DNA of 64,000 nt from Oscarella lobularis. Its lineage: Eukaryota > Porifera > Homoscleromorpha > Homosclerophorida > Oscarellidae. The stretch covers positions 930,001 through 994,000 of the forward strand of contig NC_089183.1 of assembly GCF_947507565.1 (NCBI RefSeq), given 5' to 3'. Position 1 is the first letter of the stretch. Each line of letters opens with the position of its first letter. The notes below the pieces were generated by a model that worked only from the letters and a program-made list of their open reading frames with translations, ran no database searches and was not told where the DNA came from. This document shows, piece after piece, positions 1 to 10,607 of the stretch. A program made the translations under genes and the position numbers.

Positions 1-322
1 TACGGAATGCTCTGACCACGCCTACAACACAAAAATGTACTCCGTCGTTAAAAATAGGCGCACGACCTTGCTAGTAGATTTAAATCCTTAAGCTAACGCA
101 ATTCAGCTGGTCAGCAGAGGTGTACCTAGACAGATATTTGGCAAAATCAGCGAAACTCTCGTATGCATGAAGATGCAACAGCAAGGGCCAGTGGTCTTAT
201 AAGTCGAACACAATCTAAACTACTACAGTATCCAATTTGAGTTTCACTCTATCTCGGGGGTGACATCCATGAGAAGAATAGCAACGCATCAATACATAGG
301 TAATACAATAACGGCGCAATAT
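1..322. other. Left-edge non-coding stretch
   Basis: No coding region, RNA gene or repeat could be recognised here. It lies downstream of the small minus-strand membrane-protein gene and probably holds its 3' UTR. Confidence 0.4.
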
Positions 323-659
323 TTATTGACTGTGATCAGACCGACCGCCGCCTTTACTTGAGCTCGTACTACTATTTTCACCAGTCGAAGATTCGGAGGT
401 GATATAGCTTCCTCTGTAACTACAAACGCAAATGAACTCAATTAATAAACGAGAAGAGAGTAAAAATACATCCTCGGCACCGTTTCGTAGCAAAGACGAC
501 CGCTACAATGATCACGAAAAGAAGAACGCCTCCAACAAGCCCAGCAATGATACCAGCAACAGCTGCCGACGACAGACCGTCGTCTGTCTCGTCAGTGATC
601 GCGGTAGGAGACGTCGCATGCGTCAGTCCAATAACGGCGACGAATATTATTAGGAACAT
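323..659 (-). CDS. Small single-pass membrane protein, two exons
   Basis: Predicted exons are 659-481 and 413-323 on the minus strand, joined across a 67 nt GT-AG intron (414-480). The model gives an 89-residue protein. It starts with a hydrophobic signal peptide ending near THATS, then a short acidic extracellular segment (TDETDDG), then a Gly/Ala-rich transmembrane helix (AGIIAGLVGGVLLFVIIV) followed by a basic stop-transfer KR. The second exon encodes a Ser/Thr/Gly-rich cytoplasmic tail ending GGGRSDHSQ. Signal peptide, helix and tail argue for a real gene. I recognise no family. The splice site could differ, since without splicing the first exon stops after a short Cys-containing tail. 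A receptor-adaptor-like role would be a guess. Confidence 0.5.
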
Positions 660-1508
660 CGCTTTATGCAGGTAGAGCGTGAACTCCGCGGATAAATGTC
701 TCGATTATGTACGGCGAACGTGAGCAGGTGTATCGGCTTGTGCCAACGGTTTCGTCCAGCTGACGCCTATGTATGTACAAAAGAAACGTGACGTCACAAC
801 GGGGGAAAACGGGAGATTCGTCTCTACGTAGTCCCTGAGAGGAATGTGAATCCTAAGGCAATCGGTTTTACACAGTGGGAGAGCGCTCTATGTCTTCTAT
901 CTGTGGACTGACGCAATTTGCGTCACAGGCCTGCGCTTAGGTAGCTTGTTGTTTTGTCAAATTCACTCCTACTACTAGTACCTTGAGTGATTTGAATGTC
1001 GTCGCTGTTATTTTAGGGAAAGTGAAGCAATCGTTTCTCTCTCAGGCACGCCGAACGAATATAAGGCAAGAGGTGGCCGATGTGAGGACAATTAACTTAG
1101 CTCCTGTTATTTATCGACACGGATGCGAGGAGGTGTGTTGTTGGACGAAAGGGGGCGCCCCCCGTGGTTTTATGAACCAGCCTATACAATGTAGCGTACC
1201 GCATTTAAACGGGCAGCGTACGGATTCGAATCGTTCATGGTCGATGGCTGCTTCGCAAGGATCTTTTTCTTCGAACGAGTTCCCCGGATTAACCTATCCT
1301 GCAGACGTCGTACACAAGACACACACACAAGACCACACACAAATACACACAACTTTGCTGTTATTGACAGAAAATCTTGATCTGGTCAATTTCCTTTAGC
1401 TCCCCGAGAAGAATCGACGACAACTTCTTTGCTCGAAATACCGTTTGCTGTATCATGGTGAAAAGATGCTAAATAATTCCAAAATTGGAATATATATACA
1501 TAAATAGG
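660..1508. other. Intergenic stretch with CA-rich tract
   Basis: No convincing gene. An open frame at 983-1399 begins only with TTG and has no recognisable domain. A CA-rich low-complexity tract (about 1311-1352) is the only structured feature. Confidence 0.4.
1311..1352. repeat. CA-rich low-complexity tract
   Basis: Imperfect (CA)n run interrupted by GAC and AAT triplets, typical of a degenerate microsatellite. Confidence 0.7.
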
Positions 1509-4500
1509 TTAGCATGCATCCTCCCTGACCGTTTTGATTTTGTCCAAGCTTTCGAGAAGATCCACAGCCGTCGGGTACCTTGGGTCCGTTGCGGCTAGTT
1601 CTCTGTACGGTGCAGTCAATTGCTCGAAAAGCTTTTCCAGATAAGGCTCGAGTTCAAGTCCGGTCTTCAGTTTAACGTCTTTGCCATATTCTTTGAGAAG
1701 TTTCTGTACGGCGGCGGAATTTTGTTCAGCAAGACGACCCTTTGCAGTTCCCTCATAATTGTAAATTTCTACGAGAAAAAAATATTCTAGCATGCCTACA
1801 AAAATGCATAAATATTTACCTTTTCCTACGTCTCCTACAACGACTTTGCATAGTTCATCCGACGATGCATTTCTTCCAAAGTTATCAAGATCGAGTTCCG
1901 TCAGACTGAAGTCTTCTCTGTTCAGAACTCTATTTGCTTCTTTCAGTTCCTCTGCAGATGTATTCTGCTGCATTTCTTTGAGCTGTTTAAGCATTTCACG
2001 AGCTCCAATACCATCCGCTTCCGTTCTTTTCTCGTTTCTTTCTACTTCTCCCATTGAATTGTTTATTTTCGCTCCTTCTTCGTTGTAAGACTTGACGGAA
2101 CCAGACCAGCCTTCGTAGACGGCTTCAATCGCTTGGGGAATGTCTCTAATAACTTCTTCTAGCGCGTCGAAATGCCGACATCGTTCCTCGTCGGTGTCTG
2201 AAAATACAAAACTTAGTACAAAAATCTATTTTGCTTGCACGCGTACTCAAAGTTCGTGGAATAGTGACGTCAACAACGTCGAGGGTATGAGATACAACTT
2301 GATCAGAAGGAATACTTTCCGAGGCCTTTTCTGATTCGACTTTCCTGTGAAAGTCTTTCAGTTCTTCTTCGATAACCGCAGCGGCTTGTTCAGGCGATTC
2401 TTCGTCATCCGAAGCGTCTCTCTTTGAGTACGTAACAGCGGGTAGAGACGCTTCTAGCTCAGCAATGCGACGATCTCTTCTAACAGCCTCGGAACGATCG
2501 AAATCGCCGCCGGGCCTGTGGACGTAGAGCACTGGAAGATAATGCCGATGACTATAGCCAGGAAGAGAACGGCGAATTCGTTCCGCCACTTCGCGACGTT
2601 TTCGTCCGGATATTCCGGGAAAAATGGCGTCGGCCAAGTCCAAAGCCATTTCGTGCGGTCTGTCCAATCGTAGGCTGAAGTCCAATTTCTTATCGAAGTT
2701 ACCGAGAAACGAAACGAGCAAGGATCCTTTGAAGTGGCCTATACTCGCGTCCCCGATTGAAACGTCAAAGTCGATACTCTTGACGCTAATGATGCCATTT
2801 AGTCCGAGTTTCCATATGAATTTAGCTGCCTGGGCTCCTATCTTGACGCCCTCTTTTGCAACTTGTAATGCGATTTCAGCAACCTTCAGAACAGCTCTGG
2901 CAAGAAAAGTGAATTTTGAGGCAGCCCACAGAGCGGCGTAGGCGATTTTGCGGAACACGCGGCATCCGAAATTATAGACTTCGCAGATGAGATCGGGCAT
3001 AGTCCAGCAACACGAGTTCCATCCAGGACATCCCATGCAAGCACCCCAGATCGACCAGCAGCAATGATTCCAAGACGGACACCCAATGCACCCTGCGAAA
3101 AAAAGAGATCACAAATAAAAACGTAGATTATTATTAATCAAATTTCTTTACATCTGCTGCAACGTCGAAGGTGGCACAGACTGTTCACGATTCGTATCCT
3201 TTCCTTTTCGACGCCTATGGCACGGCAGAACGTATCTTCCGCGCCTCGTACAACAGCTTGAGCCTTTTCTATAGCAGACGTTGCAAGATCCGCAACCTTG
3301 TCTATAACCTCGCAAACTTTTCTCTCGATGAATCGTAGCCACGGGAACGACAGGTGACCTTGCACTTGAAACGGAGCGCTTAGAAGAGAACCGTACGGAG
3401 CGTAGATTTTCAAGGCAGCGTTGAAGAGAAAAAAGTTTCCGCTTATGTAGAAGACGAAATGGGTGTTGGTGATTTGCACCATGACTTCGCGATGAAACAT
3501 ACCCTCGAATAGGCTCAGATAGCCTTGAATGGTGACATTGACTTTTGGTACGGGAAACGCTTCGATTTTGAGATATAATAGAGGACCGCTGCTCGAGTCA
3601 CTGCTCGATCTCGACAGTCTCAAAAGACCGCCGGCGAGATTGAGAGGAGACATGCGCATGTCGATCTCGATCCCATCCGGAAGTCCAATGCGGATATAGG
3701 CGGAAAGTCGAAAGCCGAGAATGTTCATCGTTCCGTTGAATACGATGCCTTGGGGAATAACGATTCCGGAGGGAGAGAGCTCGCGCGCGTCGAGAGAGTA
3801 CGAGAGTAGAAGCCCGTTCGGAAACCCGCTCTCGGCAACGCACTGCGGCAAAGACACTGGGATGTCAAACGCGTCGAGCAGAGAACCGATCGTCGCTTTG
3901 TTCACCGATCCGTAGAAGTAATTATTTCGCGGCATCGTTGGGTCGATGCCGAGGTAAACTTCGATAACGAGTCGTTTCTCGCTGCCGACTCTTCCTAGGA
4001 GCACTTTGCCGCCTAATTCTAGTCCGACCATGGGAACTCCGGGCTTGATTGTCACCGCTATAATCCCGTCTCCGAAGGAGAGATAGTTTATTCCAAACGC
4101 TCGTTCCCAAATGCCGATCATTTCCATGCGCAGCTCGAGTCCTTGGATTCCCGCTCTCAGCGATCCGGTGAAGGAAATGGGCGGGTTCGACAACGCCAGT
4201 GTCGCCGTTAGCCCAACGTAGCTTTCAGCACCGAGAGCAAACTCTAACCCCGCTTGACTCAACGTCAGACCGCTTCCCAACCGAATGTTATTCACGAGAA
4301 CTCGAAGGTATATCTGCTTGAGAGAGGTTATGGTCGCAGACAGTTGCATGTTTGCGTCCTTCCCCAGCGCTCCGCTTAACAAATCGCAGAACATGTCCCC
4401 GCCACAATCGGCGGGTAAACTGAATTGGGCAATAATTGATAGTCCTCGTTGGATAGGTATTTGACTTAGGAATTCCCCGCTAAGGCTAACGTCGGTCATC

Positions 4501-6443
4501 GTCTTTGAAGACACCGCTATGGCTACTTGGAGGACTTGGTTCAGAAGAGGCAAAGCTCCGACGTTGAATCCAGTCAATTTTTCTATGATATCGGCCAAGC
4601 TAAAGCGGCCCACGTCTATGCCGACGGCCATCGCGGTTTTTCCGTTTGCCTTGTTCACGACAAGGTTAATCGTTGGCGCATTCCAACCGGCGATTCGGGG
4701 CGTTCCTGCGAGTTTTAATTGGAAGCCTTTGCCGCCGGTTCCGATTGGGATTTCGAACGACGGTTGGAGAATAGCGAAGTCGATCAGTGAAGCCGATTGC
4801 AAAATGGACGACAATTCGTCGGGTAGAAAGTCGGCGTCGAATTTTTTGATGATATCGCCGATGTGTATGTCGTCTCCTTCGCCGGACAATACGAAGCCTT
4901 TTGCTGCTTTTTGCTTGAGAGAGGTGAGAGAAACGGAAGCCCGCTCGGCCTGGTCAATGCTCACCGGAAATCCTATGGGGCCAAACTTCCAGTACCCTTC
5001 GGCTCTGAACTCGGTCTTTCTCGGCTTTGAAAGGGTGATGTTCAGATATAACGAAGGTTCGCGAATTTCCATTATACCCGGAATTATTTCAAGAGAGTCT
5101 GGGATTCTGAGTTCGATTTCGAGAGTTTTTATTTGTTTGGATATGGTCAGCCGAAACGCCCACAACTGAATATTCATGAGGTCGGAAATTCCAGGCGGAA
5201 GAGTAAGATCGCTGATATCAAAGTCTGGTATAATTGCCGAAAGTAAATTTCCCAATGTCAATGTCCCGTCCGGGTCATCGAAATCAAACTCTATACCTTC
5301 AGATCCAATTCGGAGAAAAAAGAAAACGGGCTCTTGGTCTGGTACGAAGGGAATAGCAGCCACCAAAGTGACCCCTTTGTCAATAGGATGCACTTGTGTG
5401 AGTACACCTTCGATGACTTCCGGGAGTAGGTTGGGCTCAAGACTCCCCGACGATACGATTAGACCCATTTCCGGCACAGTCAGGGAACCAATGAGCGGAA
5501 CGTCACTGACGTCCAACCCGGAAACCGTTTTAATTAAACCGGCGAGGCTAAAGGAAGGCAAGTTCACGGCAAACGTCACGACGGTATTCGCTTCTTGATA
5601 GACCGTCTTTGCGTATCGCGTTATCAGAAGATGACAACGGAGCCCGCTCCAGCCGCTGATCGTTGGATTTCCCGACAGTGCGAGAGCGAAGCCGTCTGTG
5701 ACAGACGTTCCAATGGCTTGGAAATTCGTTAGACTGAACGCGTCGAGTCCCATGGCTCTAAGGGGGCCCTCCAACTCTGCGGGAAGTAGAGCAGCGCCGA
5801 GGAGTGTTATCAAACGACCCACGGGTAATTCGCCGTCGGTCGGGGCGCCGCGGAAGTAGAAGGTGTCGTCGAGCTGCTCGATTGTGAATGCGAAGTCAAA
5901 ATCGCCGACTTCCCACACGCCGGTCAAAGTGAATTCGTTGAGGGAAAATTTGTCGCGAATCGATGTCGCTTCTGGGTCGAAGTTCATCGTAAGGAAAACG
6001 GTAACGTCGGTGAGAATTAGGAAATCGGGAATCAAAATCAACGAGGGAAATTTTTTCGTACGGATCGACCATTGTTTCGACTCCAAGTCCAACGATATGC
6101 TGGCCAATTTGAAGTTGAACGGATTCTCGAGGTCCGCGGCGCTGATTCCGAGAGCCTCCAGCGCATCGGGAAGAATCAGTTTCACGAGATCGAGCACGCG
6201 AAAATCGCTCGCCTCCGACACAGTTCCGATGAGATTTCTGGCTTCGTCTCCCAGGTAAAGCTGCACCTCGGAGCTATTGAAAAAGCTGTCAAAGACAGAG
6301 CTATTGAAAAAGCTGTCAAAGACAGAGCGGTAAGTCGTCGAATGGTCCAAGACGTCTTCGCCATCGCCCAGAAAGTAGGAGTTCGTGTTGCTGGGCAGCA
6401 GTGCCAGAAACAACACGACTTGTAAGACGATGACTCGAGACAT
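1509..6443 (-). CDS. Large secreted protein of unknown family, four exons
   Basis: Predicted exons on the minus strand are 6443-3152, 3092-2247, 2197-1820 and 1768-1509. Phases are consistent throughout and give about 1,591 residues. The start carries a classic signal peptide (MSRVIVLQVVLFLALLP). The first exon encodes about 1,090 residues of alternating hydrophobic, beta-prone sequence containing at least two diverged repeats of roughly 350 residues; compare the FSLAGLIKTVSGLDV and FSLADIIEKLTGFNV segments and the two GNPTISGW / GTPRIAGW segments. Exon 2 opens with a tryptophan/cysteine cluster containing two near-repeats (CIGCPSWNHCCW, MGCPGWNSCCW). Later it holds a dibasic-rich stretch (GRKRR) that could be a furin-type site. 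The last two exons are charged and helical. No transmembrane helix follows the signal, so secretion is likely. I cannot name the family. It is divergently oriented from the EEP fusion gene, with about 0.9 kb between. Confidence 0.75.
6273..6326 (-). repeat. Perfect 27-bp tandem duplication in coding sequence
   Basis: Two identical, adjacent 27-bp units in the first exon of the large secreted protein duplicate the nine residues SVFDSFFNS just after the signal peptide. The frame is kept. Perfect identity implies a very recent event, and both units carry a potential N-glycosylation site (NSS). Confidence 0.9.
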
Positions 6444-7320
6444 CGTCTCTGCGGGGGTTTGCTCGGAGAACTGGTCGTCGCACGTATGATCTGCTGCACT
6501 TATTGACGTCTAATTAGTGAGAAGCCGTGGAGCCAGCCAGCCGTCTGGTGACCGCGCTCTTGATAAAAACATAAGGAGATCGAAGCCCGGGACGGGACGG
6601 ATGACAATCAAGTTGATTGCCAAGCTGGGTCTATAGCTGTAGCTCAACAACAAGGAGAGAATCAGCCAACGGTGTCTGAACGTGAAGAATATACTCGGTG
6701 AACTAAAGAGTAACTTTAGAGGCCCGAAGGGATTGTATTTTGCGCAGGGCAGAGCCCATGTTGCCCTGGATGTGAGCTCCATATGCCTGACGATAATTAT
6801 GCAAGGAAGTTGACCCGCCGAGGTTCTCGCTTAGACATGAAATTGGCCGAGTCTGCAATCTTGAAGAACCGTCATCTGGCCCTTTCTAACGTCATATTGC
6901 CGAAACGTAATTTCTATTCAGTACGCTCTCGTTCCTGAACTACAAGTTGCGAAGTCGTGTTGGGAAAGGAACGAAGACGAACAGTGAAAAAAAATTCTGC
7001 GATCGACTTCCACAGTGGGCGGAAACGCGCGCAATCGACGAAATAAGAGATTTTTTCGTCGCTTTTTTCAACCAATACCTCGCGCTAACGTGGGGGCCCC
7101 ACATAGCGCCGACTTTGGACGGCTGAGAAAGAGAACTTTTCTTGAAAACTGTCGACAGATTACGGCCGGAGCAATTACAAGATGTAGATGGTGTTCGAAT
7201 TCCTACCGCAATCTCATTTTCATAATTAAATTGACCGCCACTTTTTCTCGGCGTCTTACGTATGAACGACTGCAACCTGCTCAGCACCTTCAGTGCGCTT
7301 CACGCAGCCGTTGGGACAAG
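6444..7320. promoter_or_regulatory. Divergent intergenic region between two secreted-protein genes
   Basis: About 0.88 kb between two genes that point away from each other, so both promoters should lie here. The open frames inside it have no recognisable domain. I could not assign a specific core-promoter motif. Confidence 0.4.
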
Positions 7321-10083
7321 ATGCACTCCCAGAGCGTCATCCTTCTTCTCCTATGCATCGGACTGGCAACAGGTGTCTTCCAAGTCGATCAATCGGACCC
7401 GGGATTAAAGAAATTCGTTCACAGCGACACCAAAACGCTGCAAGTCTTTGGTATCATGCAGTTTAGGTACAAAGGAGAATCGATGACACCGTACTGCGAA
7501 GGCGTGCTATTAGGAAGTCGTTTTGTACTGACTGTTATAGCGTGCGCGCCGTCATCACTACGTCAGAAATTCGACATCGACAAAAAGAGGGAGCTGGACT
7601 TTGCCTTCGTCTTCCGAGGCTATAGCAACTCGTTCGACGAACGCGATTTTTTCCTGACGGCAAATCGCAGATACGCGATCATTTATCTGCCGACGCAAGC
7701 GAAAAATCCGCCCGAATTTTACGCCTATCCGTCCTGGGACGGAAACGTCGAATCGCGGAACAGTGACTGGCATATCCGGGCCGAGGAAGCGGACGACTAT
7801 CCTATACGACTCTCCACGGGATACGTGAATCCCGGTGGAGCGGCCACGACGAATTTCCAGAACGCGTGCGAATTCACGAAACGCGTCGATCTGCTCGCCT
7901 TGAAGTGTAGAACGGATGTCTTCGGGAAGAAAGTCCGAAGCGGCGCGTCGTTTTTTAAGCTCATGCAGGGTCCGAGTATCGAGGGGGTAGCGGTGACGGG
8001 ACTCGTTAATCTCGACGAATCGGGAAAGAAGTGTAACGACGCCAAGGTTCGAGTCACCTTGGGACTGTCTCACGCATCGGCGGCCGGATCACCTATCGGT
8101 TACCTGTGCGGAAGACGATTCCATGAAGACGACGTCAGAGACATTCTTAGGACGATGAGAAAAGCGGGACGCGTCGAGACGGACGTGGACGTTTTTCCTA
8201 CGAAAACAATAGGTTATGAGAAGTGGAAAAATTCGCACGTTACTTATATAATCTAAACGTTTTCTGCTTTTCTATAGTTGGAACGACGAATATGAACGGC
8301 TTCGATAGATACGGGCGCGACATGAACGATCTCTTAGCCGAGAGTGCGAGACATATTTTCGATGCTGCTACTATAATGGCCGTGCAAGGGGTCCCCGATC
8401 TGAGTGGGGGAACTAAGGAGGCGACTTTCTTTAGAAATGAAGTCCTAGGAAAGGTCTCCATGGATTTTACGGACGCGGTCAACAACGTAGCGTTTCTCTA
8501 CAAGACAAGTGAGGTCACAAAGATTAGCTGCAAATCGGTGAGAACATTCGGCCAAGCGTGCTTTTTCAAAGTAAGCCAGAGAGATTAAATACAATAGTTC
8601 TTTATACTACTATTGACAATTTTTGCCTATAGCTTCGGCAAGCAACGAAATGTTTCACTATGATCAACGTCGATCTCAACCTCGACGAGCCCAATATCCG
8701 AAAGGAACAGATTAGCCAATTGCGAGACGCCATAGATAGCGTCACAACACCATCTGGATGCTCTAAAGTCATCCTATGTCTAGGGGACTTTAGCACGGGA
8801 GGCGGCCCGCCCACGCAAGCTCCCAACCCTATAACTGACGCCAAATTCCAAATGGCTAAGCTGTAAGAAAATCCCTCGTAATTTTATCTATTTAATCAGT
8901 GCTCTGATATATTAGATACAGTATGCGTTTTCACGATCCGGGACCTACGACTCCTGAGTCGCATTACGATCGAATTCTCGTGAGCGAAAACGCTCGGCTA
9001 CTTCATCGCTATTGGCCAAGCGGTAGCGGTTTCAAAATTCAAGCCGATCGAATTGAATACTACGCGAATAAATACATCCCGGATATGCCGGTTGCTCGGC
9101 GACAATTCGCGCCGACGTTTCGTAACGTCGATCTGAGCGATCATTTACCCGTTACCGTTCAAATCCACGACCGAAAAACGACTATAGGCACGTGGAATGT
9201 GGAAAATTTTGACGTCACCATTCCAACCGATGCGACGTTCGATCGAAAAGAGATCAAACGTCGCAACGAATTTATTAAGATGTTCGAACGGTTTGACGTT
9301 CTCGCCGTACAAGAGGTCGCATCGTCGTTTAACGGAAACGCATTGAGTGGAAACGAGAATAGTCCCTACGTCGAGGGAACGGGTTTGTACGGGAGAAATT
9401 GGCTTATAAGCGAAAACGTCAAGGAACTCGGTTTCGCCTACGATGCGAACGTGCTACGAGTCGTTTCGTGCGAAAATCTCGACGTGTCGACGTCTCAAGA
9501 CGCTTTCGCTTGTACGTTCGAACGAAAGGACACTCAGGAGGCGAGTAAAGGGGCTCCCATACATCTCTAACCCATAACTAACTATAGGGAATTCTTTTAG
9601 AGGGTTAGTCTCGTTTCGGTTCACGTTCTCAACGAGGATATGTCGGTCTCTATCGCACGAAACTACGTCACTAGGGCCCAGGAGAAATTTCCTGATGTCA
9701 CTGGGTACGTCTTAGGAGATTTTAATATGGATCGGGCTCAATTTGGCGAAGCCGGTGCCAGGTGACGTATTCATAAAAATAATAATTAGGGATGCAAATT
9801 AATTCGCAACGGCAGGTGCACGCACGAAAGCAAATCGAACAACGATTGGACTTTCACGAGGCAAATTTGCAAGGCCTCCACCGATTACATCTGGCGTTTT
9901 GGAAGCAACGTTCCGGGAGTGGAAGGCTGCAAGGTGCTCAGCGCGGAGCTGCTCGAAGACGCCGAGAAAAACGGATTCATTTTCGCGGATAATCCGAATC
10001 GCGAGCGAATGAAAGCGTTTGCGTCGTGGGAAGAAATTTCTGATCAGTACCCCGTCTACTTAGAAATCTCCCACCAAGACTAA
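7321..10083 (+). CDS. Secreted degenerate trypsin-like domain fused to tandem EEP nuclease-like domains
   Basis: Predicted exons: 7321-8212, 8278-8570, 8633-8862, 8922-9540, 9601-9761, 9816-10083, about 820 residues. The chosen ATG gives a signal peptide (HSQSVILLLLCIGLATG). Residues ~35-290 look like a trypsin-fold domain: CEGVLLGSRFVLT precedes IACA where AAHC is expected, so the catalytic His is lost, and no GDSGGP is visible. Then follow two endonuclease/exonuclease/phosphatase domains. EEP1 (exons 2-4) has MAVQGV (metal-ligand Glu replaced by Gly), GDFS for GDFN, and MINVDL where EEP2 has the motif His, but keeps the final SDHLPV. EEP2 has GTWNVENF, LAVQEV, LVSVHV and LGDFNMD intact, but SDQYPV replaces the final catalytic His with Gln. 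The protein is probably extracellular; nuclease activity is doubtful. Exon 4 may begin at 8916. Confidence 0.8.
9541..9600 (+). other. Predicted GC-AG intron in the EEP fusion gene
   Basis: Exon sequence ending CAG GAG is followed by GCGAGT, and the acceptor is TTTTAG. Only this donor restores the frame into the conserved LVSVHV and GDFN motifs. The nearby GT at 9545 gives the wrong phase or a stop. Confidence 0.6.
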
Positions 10084-10607
10084 AATGCTCAAGGGTTGGA
10101 CTCTTGTCATACTTATAGAGAATGTTAGAGTATAGTGAGATTGTATCGTCTGCCGTTGCGCTCGTTTTAGTTCTAAATGTTTCGTCTGTGAGTTTATGAA
10201 TTGTCACGGGGGCTATCCTTTAGATCGCCTTGCCTGCGGTTATTATAGACGCGAACTTCGCTTTCTCTGCCTACAACGGCGCCCCAAACTGATTCGGCCC
10301 GGTAAAGGGAACCCTCGAAAGGGGCCTCACCGCAACCTAAGGACTCTGGGTCGAGAGGAACTGCAGAAACCGCGACGAAGGCAGTGCGACTCGAGAGAGA
10401 CGGCGTAAATGAGCGGACGTAAGTGCATGCCGTGAGCGAACTCGACGAACAGAGCCTCCCCCCACCAAAAAAGCGAGCGGGTTTGGCTGGGTGCCATCAC
10501 ACGAAAACTACGCCATGCGTTACGAACCTGAGAGAAACGCAAGAGAGCAAGTTGCTTCGCAGCGGCGAACATCATAGAACGAAGTGCCCGTACATCTCGG
10601 AGAAACA
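10084..10607. promoter_or_regulatory. Intergenic region, presumptive promoter of the DPY19-like gene
   Basis: No domain-bearing frame was seen. It separates two same-strand genes and must hold the 3' end of the EEP fusion transcript and the promoter of the C-mannosyltransferase gene. Confidence 0.35.

Noticed and set aside
983-1399. 138-codon plus-strand frame
   Set aside because: Begins with TTG only, has no ATG near the start, no domain, ends in the CA-rich tract, and shows no paralogue in the window.
6510-7287. Minus-strand frames between the large secreted gene and the EEP fusion gene
   Set aside because: Short, no domain, no splice support; treated as chance frames in the divergent promoter region.
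7015-7320. Upstream extension of the EEP fusion frame
   Set aside because: Open but basic and low in hydrophobicity; the ATG at 7321 directly begins a good signal peptide, so the upstream part is taken as 5' leader.
9545-9600. GT donor (A|GTAAAG) for the fourth intron of the EEP fusion gene
   Set aside because: Either available acceptor then gives a stop or the wrong frame, losing LVSVHV and GDFN; the GC donor at 9541 keeps both.
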